The notes beneath the pieces are model-generated. The model saw nothing but the letters and a program-made list of their open reading frames with translations. It searched no databases and was not told the DNA's origin. The position numbers were made by a program, and so were the translations under genes. A stretch of 64,000 nucleotides of DNA from Ceratorhiza oryzae-sativae (Eukaryota; Basidiomycota; Agaricomycetes; Cantharellales; Ceratobasidiaceae), in assembly GCA_030998015.1 (NCBI GenBank), contig JARWMV010000243.1, forward strand, positions 310,001 through 374,000, read 5' to 3'. Positions within the stretch are counted from its first letter, which is position 1, and the number at the start of each line of letters is the position of its first letter. Shown here piece by piece: positions 52,162 to 64,000 of this stretch.

Positions 52162-55100
52162 CTATGCAACTTGCTTCTTGACAATCAACGAATACTTGAG
52201 GAATTCCATATCGGGGTTGCCCATGTTCTCGTCGAATACCTCCAACATGCAGTCATCACCGTCACGCGAGCTGAGTATCGCTGTTCGGCCGAACGAGGAG
52301 TGCGAGCGATCCAAACATATAGCGTGCTCGTCGGTTGTGGGTCGCACGGGAGCAAAGTATTGGAATGGTACTCCGCCTATTTGTTCGCCGTCGTCCAAAA
52401 GCTTGACAGTCACCGTACGTTGGAAACGAGCACCGCTATCGAGCCGGGTGACAAACACGGCATTCCGGCCATCATATTTCCCATCCGCATACCCAATAGA
52501 TTCCCCCTCGGGGACGCGGAACTCGAGTATCGCTCCAACAAGTGCCTTTTCTGGAAAGACCATGAGCCAGTCCTCCGGCCACTCTGTGGAAGAGTCAGAA
52601 GCCGCGAGAACGTATCAAACCATCAACCGTACCTTTGCTAGCTGTGGCTCCCCCGATCTCGTCGTCATCCATGCCATTCCCGCTGATGAAAGGTGTAGGC
52701 GCTCCCCTCGGTGTTTGGGATACGCCGTATCCACCGGGAGTCATACCAAACACGCCTGGCGTTGGCGCGCTTCCATATCCTGATCCAAAGGCTGGCGAGG
52801 TCGCCGTCGAAAACGCGCCCGGCGTAGGCGCAGATAGAGGTGCTCCTGGAGTCGGCGCTGAAATCGGACCGGCGCCAGGTGTAGGCGCGGTGAATGGCGT
52901 GGGCGCACTATCGGCTGACATGCCCTATAAAATTAGAGGTGAGCCAACGGGGACCAAGTGTGACAAGAATGGCTCGCTTACCCAATCGTCTCCTCCGCTC
53001 CATTCTCCTCCTGGCGTCTGCCCACTGAGAGAAGCATTTGGTCGACCAGGAGTAGCACCTCCCCACAAGTCTTTCGCACCGCTAGCAGGCGTGGCACCTC
53101 CCCGGGCGGGCTGAGCGGGGGTTCCCTCGCCCCACACTCCAGTCGTACGCGCGGGCGTTGCCCCTCCCCAGCCACCAGCCGGTCGAGCGGGGGTTGCACC
53201 GCCCCAACCTCCTTGCGGTTGTCCCGTATCCGAAGGTCGGCCAGGTGTAGCTCCGCCCCAGCCTCCAGGTCGGGAGGGGGTCGCGCCACCCCATCCAGGA
53301 GTTTTGCCACCAAACGAGTCTTTGTACGGATTCGATGTTGCACTATAATTGAGAAGCGATCATTAGTAAGCGAAAACCTATTAGATGCTCGAGACGTACG
53401 ATCTGCCAGTTTGAATCAGCGAAAATGCCCTGATCGTACAACATAATTACTCACGAAGCGGTCCAAGTAGGAGTCTTTCCTCCAGCAAAGGGCGTTTTCC
53501 CTCCATCTCCCCACATTGGTGTCTTCCCACCGCCAGACGCATAAGGATTCGATGTCCGCCCTGTGGGGGAGGCGCCCCACCCCCCATTATTGTTTGCTGG
53601 AGCGCTCCAGCTAGCATTCCCACCAGAACGAGCGGTGGGCGGACCCATGTTGGATTTGTCGTGGTTGCGTCGAGGGAAACCGTCGGTAAGTGGGACAAAT
53701 TTTCCGTCTTGGCTATAATGTAAACGGTGAGCCGAAACAAAAAAGAATAAGAGACCACCGCCTACCCCTTCATCCTCAGCTTCTCCTTCTCGATCGAAAT
53801 GACTTTGTTGTTCGTCAGCAACTCGACTCGAACCAAGTTCCCATTGGTCTCCTTGATGGTTCCCATGTAACCTTTCTGAAGTCCTTGGGTGACCATGACA
53901 CTCGTTCCAATCAGCCGATCCCTTGGGGCGCGGTTCATAATTCCACTCCCAACCATTCCGCCAGCTCCACCAGCCATTGCAGGATTCATCTTGCTCAGGT
54001 CCACACCCGCGCCAGGGCCCTTTGGAGCCACGCTCACCAGCGACCGCGCGCGAGTAACAAACACTCCCCCATTTTCGGTAATGTCACGGTTATAGAGAAA
54101 AGCGTATGTCGATTGGTGTATATGTAAGACCTGGCCTTTGCGCATCTCGCCGTCGATTTCTTTCATGTTATCTCGAACGCGGATTTCATGACCATGTGCG
54201 TCGGTAGCAATCGCTCGGTTCGAGTCTCGGCGCATACTAATTTGGTGTGGCTGAACAACGCGAGTTTGGCCATTTTGATCAAGGACACGGAACGTGGAGT
54301 GTTCCGTTTTATAAATTACCCCAACCGAATCAGCACTTAGGGGATATTAGTTGGAGGTACGTAGAGCAGATGGAGCGTACATACCCAAGCAGTACCAGAT
54401 CGTGCAGTTCATAATTGCCGACTGTATTGGTACTCGCACCGACTTCCGCGGCCTCGCGCAGATCTTTTGAGAATACAGTGACCTGTACAACCGTTAGTCA
54501 AATCATTATTCGAAGTGATAAAACCTCACCTCTTGAAATGACAGATCGGACAGGAAAGTAACGACGTTGTTCGTGACGGATACGACCAGACCTGTTTCAT
54601 CGGTGTTCTTCCCAGCCATGACCTTGACATGATCTCCTGCCTTGAACCGCTTTCGTACACTACGTGCAGGAACTTCGATCTTCTGACCGTCGATATCAAT
54701 ATGCGTAGCCCGAAGTAGTACGACTTCTCCGGAAATACTCTCGACAACACCATGCACACCCGTCTGTTCGCCTTCAAACACCTCGACATGATCGCCCGGC
54801 TGAAGCACAGCTGTTGCAGCTTTGCGAGCCGCGTCGGCGATTGCAGACAAGTCGACATCAGGTACACCGTCTTCTCCGTGAGCGCCAGCAAACTGCGTGA
54901 TCTCGTCCAAGGTGGGATTGACGTTGTCGGTTTGAATGCCGGTCAGACGAATATCCTTTTCGATGAATCCATCCTTGTATGTATCGTTCATGAAAACGTA
55001 GGCATTTGCCTGCCGACGGCCGACAGATCGAGGTCCGTACGCCTTGGTGACTTCCTCCACATTGAAGAACCGCTGTGGTGGGCGCCCAGTAGGGGCCGAC

Positions 55101-56213
55101 ATCCCAGGCTTCTTACGCTTCCCCGTCTTCGGATCAACAGCGCCTCCACCAAGGTCGTCTCGAGGGGTAAGGTCGATACGAGGGATGAATTTCAGGCCGA
55201 CTTCCTCCCCGTTCTCGGTCACATCAATGACCTGGGCAAGATCCCCAGCATATTTGCCACGTTTGATGCGGACCCATGCGCCGGGCTGAACTGTAGTCTC
55301 CACACGCTTGATTTTGAGTAGGCTCGACATTTCGTCGATGGGAACTAGTTTGATACCGCTGCTAACGTATGCGCCGACTAGGCCGTTCAGCGCAGTGCTG
55401 ACCTGCTTAGCATCGTGGGCTTCAACGTAGATCAAGCCGGGCAAGGAGTCACGTTGGAAGGCGGAGAAAATCTCGAGGGGTGCAGTGCCATGCTCCTTGT
55501 CAAGGAATTTGCGCATCAAGCTGAAAACGATTTCCTTTTCCCGACCGACTTTGACACGGACTTGGAACAGATGGGGATCGTTGACACTCGGCATGAGCAA
55601 ACGTTGAGGAACCTGGTCGGCATCGCCAGTGTAGCGGGCAGCAGAGCGTTGGTACCGGTCCTTGTAGTCCTGAGCCAGTTCCGCCAAGTCCCGTTCGTTC
55701 AGCTCGCGCTGTTGGTCGTATCGCATGTGATCCGCTGCTGCGCGCCTGTTGGCAGGCTCGTTCGGATCGAAGCCACCATCCTCGTCAATGAACTCGCGGG
55801 CTGGACGTTAGCGCGGGCATGAGTACCATTGGATACTAGCAGAAATGTAGCACCACAAACCTTCTCTCCCAAGCTCTTCGTCGTCATCGTCCAAGTCTTC
55901 GTCGTCGTCATCGACCTCGACTTCGAGATCGAGGAAACGGTGCGCCTTTGGCTTTTTAGGACCCCTCTGTAACAGCATGAGCACAGTTATGGACAGAACA
56001 GGATTGGGGGCATACCTTTGCTCGTTTTCGCTGCCTCCCCGAGTCTTCTTCCTCTTCCTCTTCCTCGTCGTCCTCGTCATCCTCTTCTTCCTCCGAATCA
56101 CGCTCGTCTTCACTATCGTCATGAGCAGCCGGAGCCGACTTTTTTGAGCCGACAATGTCCATGGCATCGGGGAGGTCGTCGTCATCATCATCAATATATT
56201 CGCGGGAAGCCAT
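52162..56213 (-). CDS. SPT5: Transcription elongation factor Spt5
   Basis: DSIF subunit that clamps RNA polymerase II. It starts [20 protein letters not shown] at 56213, followed by a very acidic region. The NGN domain lies around [20 protein letters not shown] to [19 protein letters not shown]-type motifs follow in [60 protein letters not shown] and [20 protein letters not shown]. The C-terminal repeat region has [13 protein letters not shown] units (53100-53330) and APTPG units (52640-52910). Such repeats are kinase targets in the family. The last exon ([20 protein letters not shown], ending LIVKKQVA) looks like a divergent terminal KOW domain. Many introns were inferred. It converges with the BED-like gene, stops 131 bp apart. 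Confidence 0.95.
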
Positions 56214-56494
56214 AGTAGTCGGGAGCCTTGGTGACAGCGGTGAAGGTCGTGGTTGAGTTTACAACGAGTGCTGGGACCCGATTATGTGATCCTCGTCTCG
56301 GCGCTTACCTTGAACCAGTTGCTCCATCATCCACCTATCCAACCTGCACGTCAAACAATTGAAACAATTGGCACAGCACTGGCGCAATGTCACAGCCTGT
56401 TAATAAATCTTCTACCGACGTAGCTCTATACCTCAGTGCAGCACCAATCAATACACTCACGGACGAGTATTATCGTCGATATTCCGAACCTTAG

Positions 56495-57842
56495 TACTTG
56501 CTGAATTTCAGAGCGGCTTCTATGGTCTGCATGAATACAGTTCTCGCGATGACGTGAGTGGCCTGCCACAGTATCCTCGCATATTGTGTTGGGTCTGCCG
56601 GTACTGGCGCCAGGTCGCTCACGCGTCACCGTTCCTCTGATCTTACATTACACTAGTCGTCTCTGGCCCCCTTCGTATAGGCTCCCACGCCTATGCATAT
56701 CACTCTGCTGAGCTCGCTGCCAACGCCCCACTTTCCGTTCGAATACCTCGAACAACGCAAACAAGACGCTACGATATCCAGCATATGAGCAAGTGGCTAA
56801 TCCGCTTTGCTAACCGCATACGCTCTCTAGACGTGTCGGAAACAATCCCGAACTCAGGGCTAGCTAATGCTGTTCTCTGTACTTGGTTTAGATGTGATAT
56901 CCCAGGTATTCTCACAGAGCGTAGTGTCAGATACCAAGGGCAGTGCAAAGGGATTGCACCAGTTCTAAGCACCATCCCCCAGCCATGGCGAATCAACGCA
57001 TCCCCATCAGACATGACCAGCTGTCTGTTACCTATCACCAAGCTACGACTACACGGATCATCAGTTTTACAGCGTCTACTTGCTCCTTGGAATAACCAGG
57101 CATCGCATCGGCTGACGCATATAGAGTTAGCTCGAGGTGCCATCCGCGAAGAATGCCTCTTGCAGATCCTCTCCAATCTTCAGAACCTGCGTAACCTTGC
57201 GCTGCATCTGAAGATCACGCGCCCAAAGCCCCGGGGAGCTGCACTGCTCTCGGTCTATCTCCCACACTTGGAGGTTGCAAAGCTTTCCTTGCCTTACCCT
57301 GGCTATACCTGGTCTATCGTCCGACTTATAGCACCCGGAACAAAGCCACTTACACTAGAATTTGGCATACCTTTGTACGATTTTCGGGGAAACGCTGACA
57401 AATTCCTTAGAATCCTGAAATATCTGCTTTCGTTCAACGTTCAAGAGTCTTGAACTGTGTCTTCTATTCGCGCGGTCGGCCACGCAGGCCTATATGGTTC
57501 CCCAAATATATGTACATGTTTCCGGACTTGGATGCACTGTATTTCAGAAACTACAAGTTTCCTGACGCTGACGTGCTACCACTCAATGACAAAAGCACTC
57601 GACTTAGGCTACTCTGCCTGATTCATTGCGAGATAAACATAAATGGCTTCAAGAAGTTTCTATGTATACACACGGTGTCGGTGTTGCGACTACAGCGCTG
57701 TACCGTGGTGAATGAAGGGAGCGAAGCCAAAACAGCGAAGCAACTGGAAACCGAACTCGCAGGACTTGTCTCAAACGTGAAGTGTTACGAGAGCGATGAG
57801 ACCATCGATCCACATCTCGGTTGGGGCTTTAATGACTTTTAA
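56495..57842 (+). pseudogene. F-box/LRR-type pseudogene, copy 3
   Basis: Homologous to the two copies at 37-41 kb but on the opposite strand and clearly dead. The frame reads SFYGLHEYS and DDVSGLPQYPRILCWVCRYW, then RQVAHASPFL. At this point the conserved tryptophan of the LLWSYI block is replaced by TGA (56638-56640), and SYI follows in the same frame. The next part (LAANAPLSVRIPR, MSKWLIRFANRIRSLDV, THIELARGAIREECLLQI, VRLIAPGTKPLTLEFGI) is intact to about 57445, where a frameshift moves to VLNCVFYSRGRPRRPIWF and ends CYESDETIDPHLGWGFNDF. The N-terminal F-box is not recognisable. Confidence 0.85.
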
Positions 57843-58122
57843 TGATTTGGCTGTATGGATACGGCTACGGGTCTTTTATGATTCATAGCATCGGCGATAT
57901 TTTTCTTAAATTTGTTTGAGCACACACCAAGTTTAAAGTTTGAAGTTCCCCGATACACCGAATAGATATATCTAAACTCTTCTAAGAAAACCAATTGCTC
58001 TCCTTTCTCCGACCGTATTCATAGACATGGATCAGTAACAAAACGTCGCGCAGCCAATCGCCTGATTTGAATATGATTACGTGCAAAGAAAAAAACATGC
58101 AATTTACAACTCTCTGCCAGAA

Positions 58123-59523
58123 TCACTTCCTGCCAAAACCGAATCTACTGTGCATCCTCGTCATGATCTCCAAATAGTTGGGCTCATTTTCAGGTGTTAT
58201 CTTTCCGTGTCGCATTAAGAAATCAACGAGAACTGTGGAGGTGAACAGTCAAAAGATACTTCCGTCCGATTTTGAGTGAAAACAAACCTAATGCACTGTT
58301 ACGCTTAAATTCCCCTGCCAACATCTTCTCAACAACTTGCTCCCACGGCATCAACTATATTCAGTGTATAAGAACCCATTTTCTAGGTTCTATACGAGAA
58401 ATATACCTCGAAGCTTTCAACTTCCCCGTCCAATGGTTTCGGTATGTATGCGGGATCATCTGATGATGGACACAGCATGTCGTAGACATACCTATGAAAC
58501 GGAAGATAAGCGCTCTCTGGTAGTTATACTCTGTCACATCGCGACCAACTCAATCTCCGGTTGCAAATTTCCTCTGGAATTTCTATTGGATTTTTGCTCG
58601 AGTTAGATGTTTCCATGAGATCGCATTGTACTGACTGGAAATAGTAGCTAATAGCGCCAACCGTTCTTAGGGATTTGCGGCTAACCCCTTCGCTAAGACT
58701 GGCCTCTTCTTCGCACTCCTTGACCATTGACTCGAAAGGAGTCATTCCATGAGGAATTCCACCTGCAACCGAATTGTCAAGCATCCCTGGCCATCTAGAC
58801 CGTAATGAGACAAGGAGTATAGGTGAATGCACGAGGAGCGTACGTTTGTTTGGTTTTTGAACGGCGAGGTACCCAAATCCGGTAGTCTGGAAGATACTTA
58901 GAGAATTGGGATAGACATCAGTAATTAAATATAGCGCATATAAAGGTGAAATGAATAAATCACCATGGTCATATGGACTCCATATCTAGAACCCAAGGAT
59001 TGATAATGTTTGCGTCAAACATGAATATGTCAATCCGTAGGCTACTAAAGACATACGTGACGAAGCCAAAGAGCTCGCAAGCAGATCTTTCGAAAGTAAA
59101 TGCTATATTCTCTTCCGGTCCAATGTTTTTGAATGGGTGCTCATAGATGGTGTAGAGCTCATTACGCCATTTTCGACCGCCGATTGCATCGGAAAATAAT
59201 CCAGTTTCTCGTACACTGAGTGCTAGCTTTTCGATAGCTTGTGACCGTAGGGCGGGGGTATTCAAATGGCTTCGGAAAGCAACGGCTTCAGGAATCAGGC
59301 TTGGTAGATGAAGATCGTGAGTCTCAGGAAGAATGCAAAGCGTGTCGGAATCTCGAGCTAGAATCTCTTTCAGGACCTCGATTGCGACTTGGCCGATGAT
59401 GTCTTCGGGCGATCGGTTGCTGAGAGATAGGTAGAACGGAACAAATTGACCTTCCAGCGATTCAAGGCTAAAGTTATCGACGGCTTCGAGAATGGGAAGT
59501 AGTGTCTTTGTTTTGGTAGCCAT
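58123..59523 (-). CDS. Nudix hydrolase with DUF4743 N-terminal domain
   Basis: Resembles fungal Nudix proteins related to yeast YJR142W and to the N-terminal half of S. pombe Tnr3. Start at MATKTKTLLPILEAVDNF (59523). The DUF4743 part has RETGLFSDAIGGRKWRNELY and ERSACELFGFVTYVF. An exon carrying the Nudix region follows: MLDNSVAGGIPHGMTPFESM, VKECEEEASL. Later exons give VYDMLCPSSDDPAYIPKPLD, VPWEQ-type sequence (PWEQVVEKMLAGEFKRNSAL), and the end LVDFLMRHGKITPENEPNYL ... FGFGRK at 58123. Related enzymes act on damaged thiamine diphosphates, which is a family inference. The introns are 50-70 nt. The gene appears intact. Confidence 0.87.
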
Positions 59524-60009
59524 GATGTAGGTGGTTGAGAGAAGCGGGCACACAGGCGATTGGTATCTTTGTTCAGCGCCAAATGTAATCACGTGGACGG
59601 GCCTTTAATTTGACACTCTGCCCTATCCCCATCGCTTTACGTTTATCTGCAGCAGCCTAGGCTCGAGGCTAAATGACCACACCAAAACAGAATATACCGG
59701 CGGACGTACGCCGGATTCGGACAATAATCTGGTCTGCTCCTTTGCTAGTTGTCACTACCTGTGAGTCGAGTTGCCTATGGCGCATACGTCAAACTGAAGG
59801 AGTGGGTTAGATGTGTTGTATAACCGGCTGGTACTCGGACAAGAACGTAGAAGAGTAGGGGTCGAGGCTCAGAAGCATCCTCATTTGCGGATAGGGGACG
59901 ACGCGTTCATGAGGAAATATCCAGAAACACCGAACCAGGGTAGTAAGGAGAATTGATCATATTGGGGGGGTTGTCTATCATTTATGAGGGTGATCAAAGC
60001 ATTACACGT

Positions 60010-60514
60010 TCACTTTTGTTCGCGGAGAGCTGAAGGAGGCACGATGCGTGTGCCTGGGATACGCGCGGGGTTGAACGAGCGATCACAGTCTGCGTAGGCA
60101 GAGCCTACATAATTGCATGCTTAGTGCGGAAGCCCTAGTCGATATTGCAAGAGAAAGAGGCACATACCAGCTCCAAAGCCAGTTGAGAGCGCAACCGGCC
60201 AACCACGGCCTGCGTATTCCAAGTTTAATAAGTTGCGCTTTATCCTGGTTCCAGCGGTTACTCACGGCGAAAGAGGAGGACGGAGGCAACCACTCCTACT
60301 CCAAACCCAACGCCGCTGATCGTCGGAAAGTTCTTCAGTGTGTGTCCAGAGCATTCATTTAGGGTCACGCGTGACGTACGACTTGACAATCAGGTCCGCG
60401 AGGCAGCGGTCGTACTGTATAGGTTGCAAATGGTTAATATTGGGAGTAAATAGTTGGATTATTGTAGCACCTTTTGCCCGATGATCTCCTCACTCGACGT
60501 TTTGGGGGATGACA
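60010..60514 (-). CDS. MIC10: MICOS complex subunit Mic10
   Basis: Mitochondrial inner-membrane protein that shapes cristae junctions. Four short exons give about 88 residues, so no single frame is long. It starts MSSPKTSSEEIIGQKYDRCL at 60514 and continues ADLIVKSGVGFGVGVVASVL, LFRRRGWPVALSTGFGAGSA and YADCDRSFNPAR, ending SALREQK at 60010. The two glycine-rich transmembrane hairpin segments (GFGVGVVAS and GTGFGAG-type) and the RRGWP turn are the family hallmark. Acceptors and donors are consensus (GTGCTA, GTACGT, GTGAGT, GTATGT). It is located between the Nudix gene and the divergent disordered-protein gene. Confidence 0.93.
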
Positions 60515-60885
60515 TGGTGGTAAGAAGCAAGGGGTCTGCAATCTGGTGTGCTGGCACGTGATTTTGGCGCTCACGCCGAGTGGGCAGCCTTCGCTAAACA
60601 ACCACCGTCAGAGTGCATGATCCCTACCAGAACCAGACTCTTCATATAGACTTGAATCGATCATTCGAATCAGATTGAGCCAATATATTTGGCGGATCCA
60701 TTATTGGGTGTTGGCATAGGGAATCATCACCATTCATCGTTTCAACCCCTATTCGATAGAAACTCCATCCAGTCTCAGCGTGAAGCCTTGCGCTCTCTTT
60801 GTCCTATCTCGCTGTCGGTTCTTCTACGAGAACTGAGCAATGCGACGAACGAGTGGATGTATGTTAAATCATTCTCAGTTATTTT

Positions 60886-63800
60886 ATGTCTACTAATATC
60901 CCTCGACCGCCAATAGATCGGACTCAAAACTATGACAATGTGGAATCCAAGGATCTAGCTGGGGATAAGGCGTCAATGTCAAGTCAACGAAGCTACTCTA
61001 ATCAATTACAGAAGATCCCTCGCTATTCAGCTTCAGGACAGACGCCTGATACGAGCGCAACTCCGTCAGCCTCACGTAGACCTCAGCCGAGCGGCATTCC
61101 AAGATCCGGCCTGGCCACGCCTTCTCGCTTACCCAGTGCTTCCAAGACTCATGGAAGCAGATCTTACAGCTTGCCATCATCAGTCGACTCCCGCACTACT
61201 GCCGAGGAAATCCCCCCCCTTCCCCGTAACCCGATAGCTGGAGGCCAAGCTTTATCCGAACGGATTCACGGGGATAGGAGCTCAGACACCGCTTCTCAGG
61301 AGGATGCCACTTATGTGACGAAGGCCCCATCTCAGTCTGGTCTACCTCGTCGCTCCGCTTCTGAGTCTCGCTCCAGCTCCCGGCCTCATTCTCGAAACGA
61401 CCAGCCTAAATCGGCTCACCCACCTCCACCTCTTCCTAGTTCCAATTCTGAAAGCGATAGTGCACAAGATTTTGAAGCTTCATCCACAATAGTTCGAGAT
61501 CGCGAATCAACTCCCAACTCGACATTTTGGGCCAAGGATCGCCGCCGGTTCGCTGACTCCGGCATATCTCCGAGTTATGCACACTCTCGCATATCTCAGG
61601 TAGAATCATCTAGCTCGCGATTCAAGTACGAGGAAAAGTCGAGCTCTGTGACTTCGGCACGAAAAAGCGCCTTTGCGTCGAAATTACCATCCCTTCCTCC
61701 TGGGACCAACTCGCGAGCGCCGAGTCAAAATCAAATAGCGCTTCACGCAGCCAAGCCGAACCGGATTCCGGAGGAGCGCCAGTTGCTGAATACTGACGCT
61801 GAAACGCGGTCCTCGAGCAGGTCAACAACCCACTCGAACGAGACGTTCGACAACCGCCCACGCTCTCAGCTCGCTCAACCACAGCATGGTTATTCACGGC
61901 GTTACAGTACTTCGCATAATGGCGGAAATAACGGGATTGCAAGCACCAGGGTAGAGCCCAGCGGGGCTAATGCCAAAGACTCGTCTCGTGGCCCACAGCG
62001 GTACAACGTGGTGGATTCTACTCGCAAGCCTGAGTTTCCAAGCAAGAAGATCGAGAGGGATGCTGTGCATATCTCATCGATGGAAGATATACCACTGCCT
62101 ACTCCTCCCATGCCGCAGACGGATTTTGTTGCCAATGATCGTTCACCTGAAGCCACCTTCGTTCAAGAAGAACCTAACACTATCTCCTCACCGATAGAAA
62201 CTCTGCTCATGGGATCGAATACTGGCGCTACTCTGGGTTCTCGACGTATGTCAATTTCAACTCCAATACGCCGCGACCGCAAGCCATCGGCACATGTCCC
62301 TACTGCTACATCTACTTCAGCAACATCTTATGCGAGGAGATTCTCCGAACCGTCTCCGGGCAACGATTCTGGATCCGCTCATGCCTCGAGCAAGAGTGGG
62401 TCTGAGCAACACGCTCCCCCTACGACCCTTCAACGGATTGCTAAACATGCTTCGCTTTCGGCCAGCAAGAGTCCAAAGGCGAGTGATAGCGTGCCGAAGG
62501 GGCCCAGGACGGCCGAGAAAGATAGAAGTCCTGCCGAGGTTGAACATGAGAATGTCGGATCGCCGTTCGGGCTGGATATCGTTACTCCGCGAGCCACGCT
62601 TGAACCTAGGGTTGGGCGCCTGGGAAGGGAGACAGGGGCTATACGGAGGGATTTGGCCCAGCGCCAAAAGAATCGCCAAAGCATCTCGAGCCAATCAAGT
62701 CTCCTTGTGACCGGCGGGCCCGGAAAGGATTTACGTTCCAAGGTGGTTGAAGATGTAATGGGAGTGCAAGGAGATGCTGGGAAACTTGGTAGCCCGTTTA
62801 TGGGTGACGGAAGCCCTCGTTTTGGCATCGATGAGAGGTTCAGCAGTCCAAAGGCAAGGTCAAAATCGGGTTTACGTAAGTCCTCCCATAAATATCTTAC
62901 ACGTTAGACTGACAATGATCTTGTGAACAGGAAATTATACAATTAGTGAACCGCCAGAAACAGACGCCCATGAGCTTTTTGAGTACTATAGTAGCAATGG
63001 AATGGGTGGAAGCCTCGACCGCCCTACTGGAGATACCAGAACTGCGGCCGCTCAGGCTAGTCGCAAGGAGCCGATGCGATTAGAATCTAGAAAATCATCG
63101 GCGTTCTCTTCTTCAATTCCGAGCAACAAATTCGGTCAATACCAGCGGTCCGAAAATACCACCGCGAACGCTGATGGCCGATCTGGCGACGATGTTTCTG
63201 AGGATGGTCCTCACATGCCTACCCCGCGGGCTCGTACGCCTTCTCGTGTGACCTTTTCGCCCAACCCACCAGAGGTCATTCGACGAGACACACCTAAATC
63301 TTCGCGATCATCTGTCGATCCTCAATTTCCTGATCCATTGACGGAGCATAGTGTCACGGTTGACCAACTGCCTTGTGAGGATGAGTATGGCGACACTTTC
63401 CAATCGGGTAAGTAGCCAAGATAGTCCTTGTGGACTAAATGCTCAGGTTGTTGCAGATACGCCGTCTACTGAATTTGATTCGACCTATCTTCGCGGGGCT
63501 GGGTATGCTCAAGATACGAGTAAAATGGCTGGGGATCATGACTCTCAATTGCCCGTTCTGAAGAAGCGAAGTACGAATAGTGCCCTCTTCCGCGCGCTTG
63601 AGCAGCCGTACGAAAGTTCACCCTTTTCGTCAAACACTCCCACCGATGTTTCCTCTGGTTCTTTATATGAAAATACATATAGTAGGTCTATATGCTGCAA
63701 GTGCTGGGCTTTGCTGAGATCGTTCAACTAAACTTGGTTCTAGAAACAGAAGAGGTTGCTCATATCCCCGATAACGGCCCTGGGAAGATCTACACGGTGT

Positions 63801-64000
63801 CTAGCAACCTTTCGTCTCTCAATGGAGATCAAGTCGGAGACATCAGATGGTCCAGTAGTTATGAGCTCAGCAGTGCAACGGACGTGCTTCTCCACAACAT
63901 CAATCGCTCCGACCCGGTCGTGAATCGACCTCGCGTTGTCATTCAGGAACCAACTGACGCTTCCACTGCCCACGAAACTGAGGACGAATTCGGGGGCTCT
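60886..64000 (+). CDS. Long Ser/Pro-rich disordered protein (3' end outside window)
   Basis: Not recognised. It starts MSTNIPRPPIDRTQNYDNVE at 60886 with a first exon of about 2 kb; introns are near 62877-62930, 63409-63457 and 63683-63742. Most of the visible sequence (about 970 residues) is disordered and rich in Ser, Pro and Arg. Residues 69-72 are SGIP within RRPQPSGIPRSGLATPSRLP, an SxIP-type motif in basic context known to recruit EB1 at microtubule plus ends. Other features: LPPLPR-like proline motifs, many S/T-P sites, and AHELFEYYSSNG in exon 2. No folded domain is visible. A cytoskeletal or spindle-pole scaffold is a guess; the missing C-terminus may carry the defining domain. Confidence 0.78.

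Overview
The window is nuclear DNA of a filamentous basidiomycete, most likely an Agaricomycete of the Rhizoctonia/Ceratobasidium type. This is inferred from many short introns (about 50-70 nt) with GTNNGT donors, microexons of 5-12 nt, fungal P450s, F-box/LRR paralogues and a CaaX lipopeptide pheromone precursor. No rRNA, tRNA, CRISPR array or intact transposon was recognised. About 30 loci can be supported, on both strands, with no operon logic.

Layout. 0-1.6 kb: a cytochrome P450 running off the left edge. 1.6-5.4 kb: gene-poor. 5.4-16.7 kb: conserved genes (TRM44-type tRNA methyltransferase, a ubiquitin E2 with a nuclear-type tail, a WW-domain protein, a second P450, ATP synthase gamma, ALG3). 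17.3-27.7 kb: an accessory block with three intact copies, one pseudogene and two relics of an unrecognised gene family, all on the plus strand. The family surrounds the ribosome-biogenesis gene SOF1 and a 39-codon mating-pheromone precursor gene on the minus strand. 28.2-32.5 kb: an SPIN90/Ldb17-like actin regulator and eIF2-beta. 34-36 kb: a proline-rich protein with membrane segments. 37.2-40.9 kb: two F-box/LRR paralogues, each split by one frameshift. 41.1-46.3 kb: a DUF2461 protein and a GH1 beta-glucosidase. 48-52 kb: three tandem genes that share a C-terminal coiled-coil module, two with an RRM-like N-terminus and one with a BED-like zinc finger. 52.1-56.2 kb: SPT5. 56.5-57.8 kb: a third, clearly dead, F-box/LRR copy. 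58-60.5 kb: a DUF4743/Nudix hydrolase and MIC10. 60.9 kb to the right edge: a long disordered Ser/Pro-rich protein, incomplete.

The housekeeping genes serve independent pathways: translation and tRNA modification, mitochondrial ATP synthesis and cristae, ER N-glycosylation, ribosome assembly, Pol II elongation and actin assembly. The most interesting accessory elements are the tandem family, the pheromone gene with a response-element-like promoter motif, and the domain-swapped coiled-coil trio. Several genes carry a single frameshift, most next to a short homopolymer, so base-calling errors must be excluded before calling them pseudogenes.
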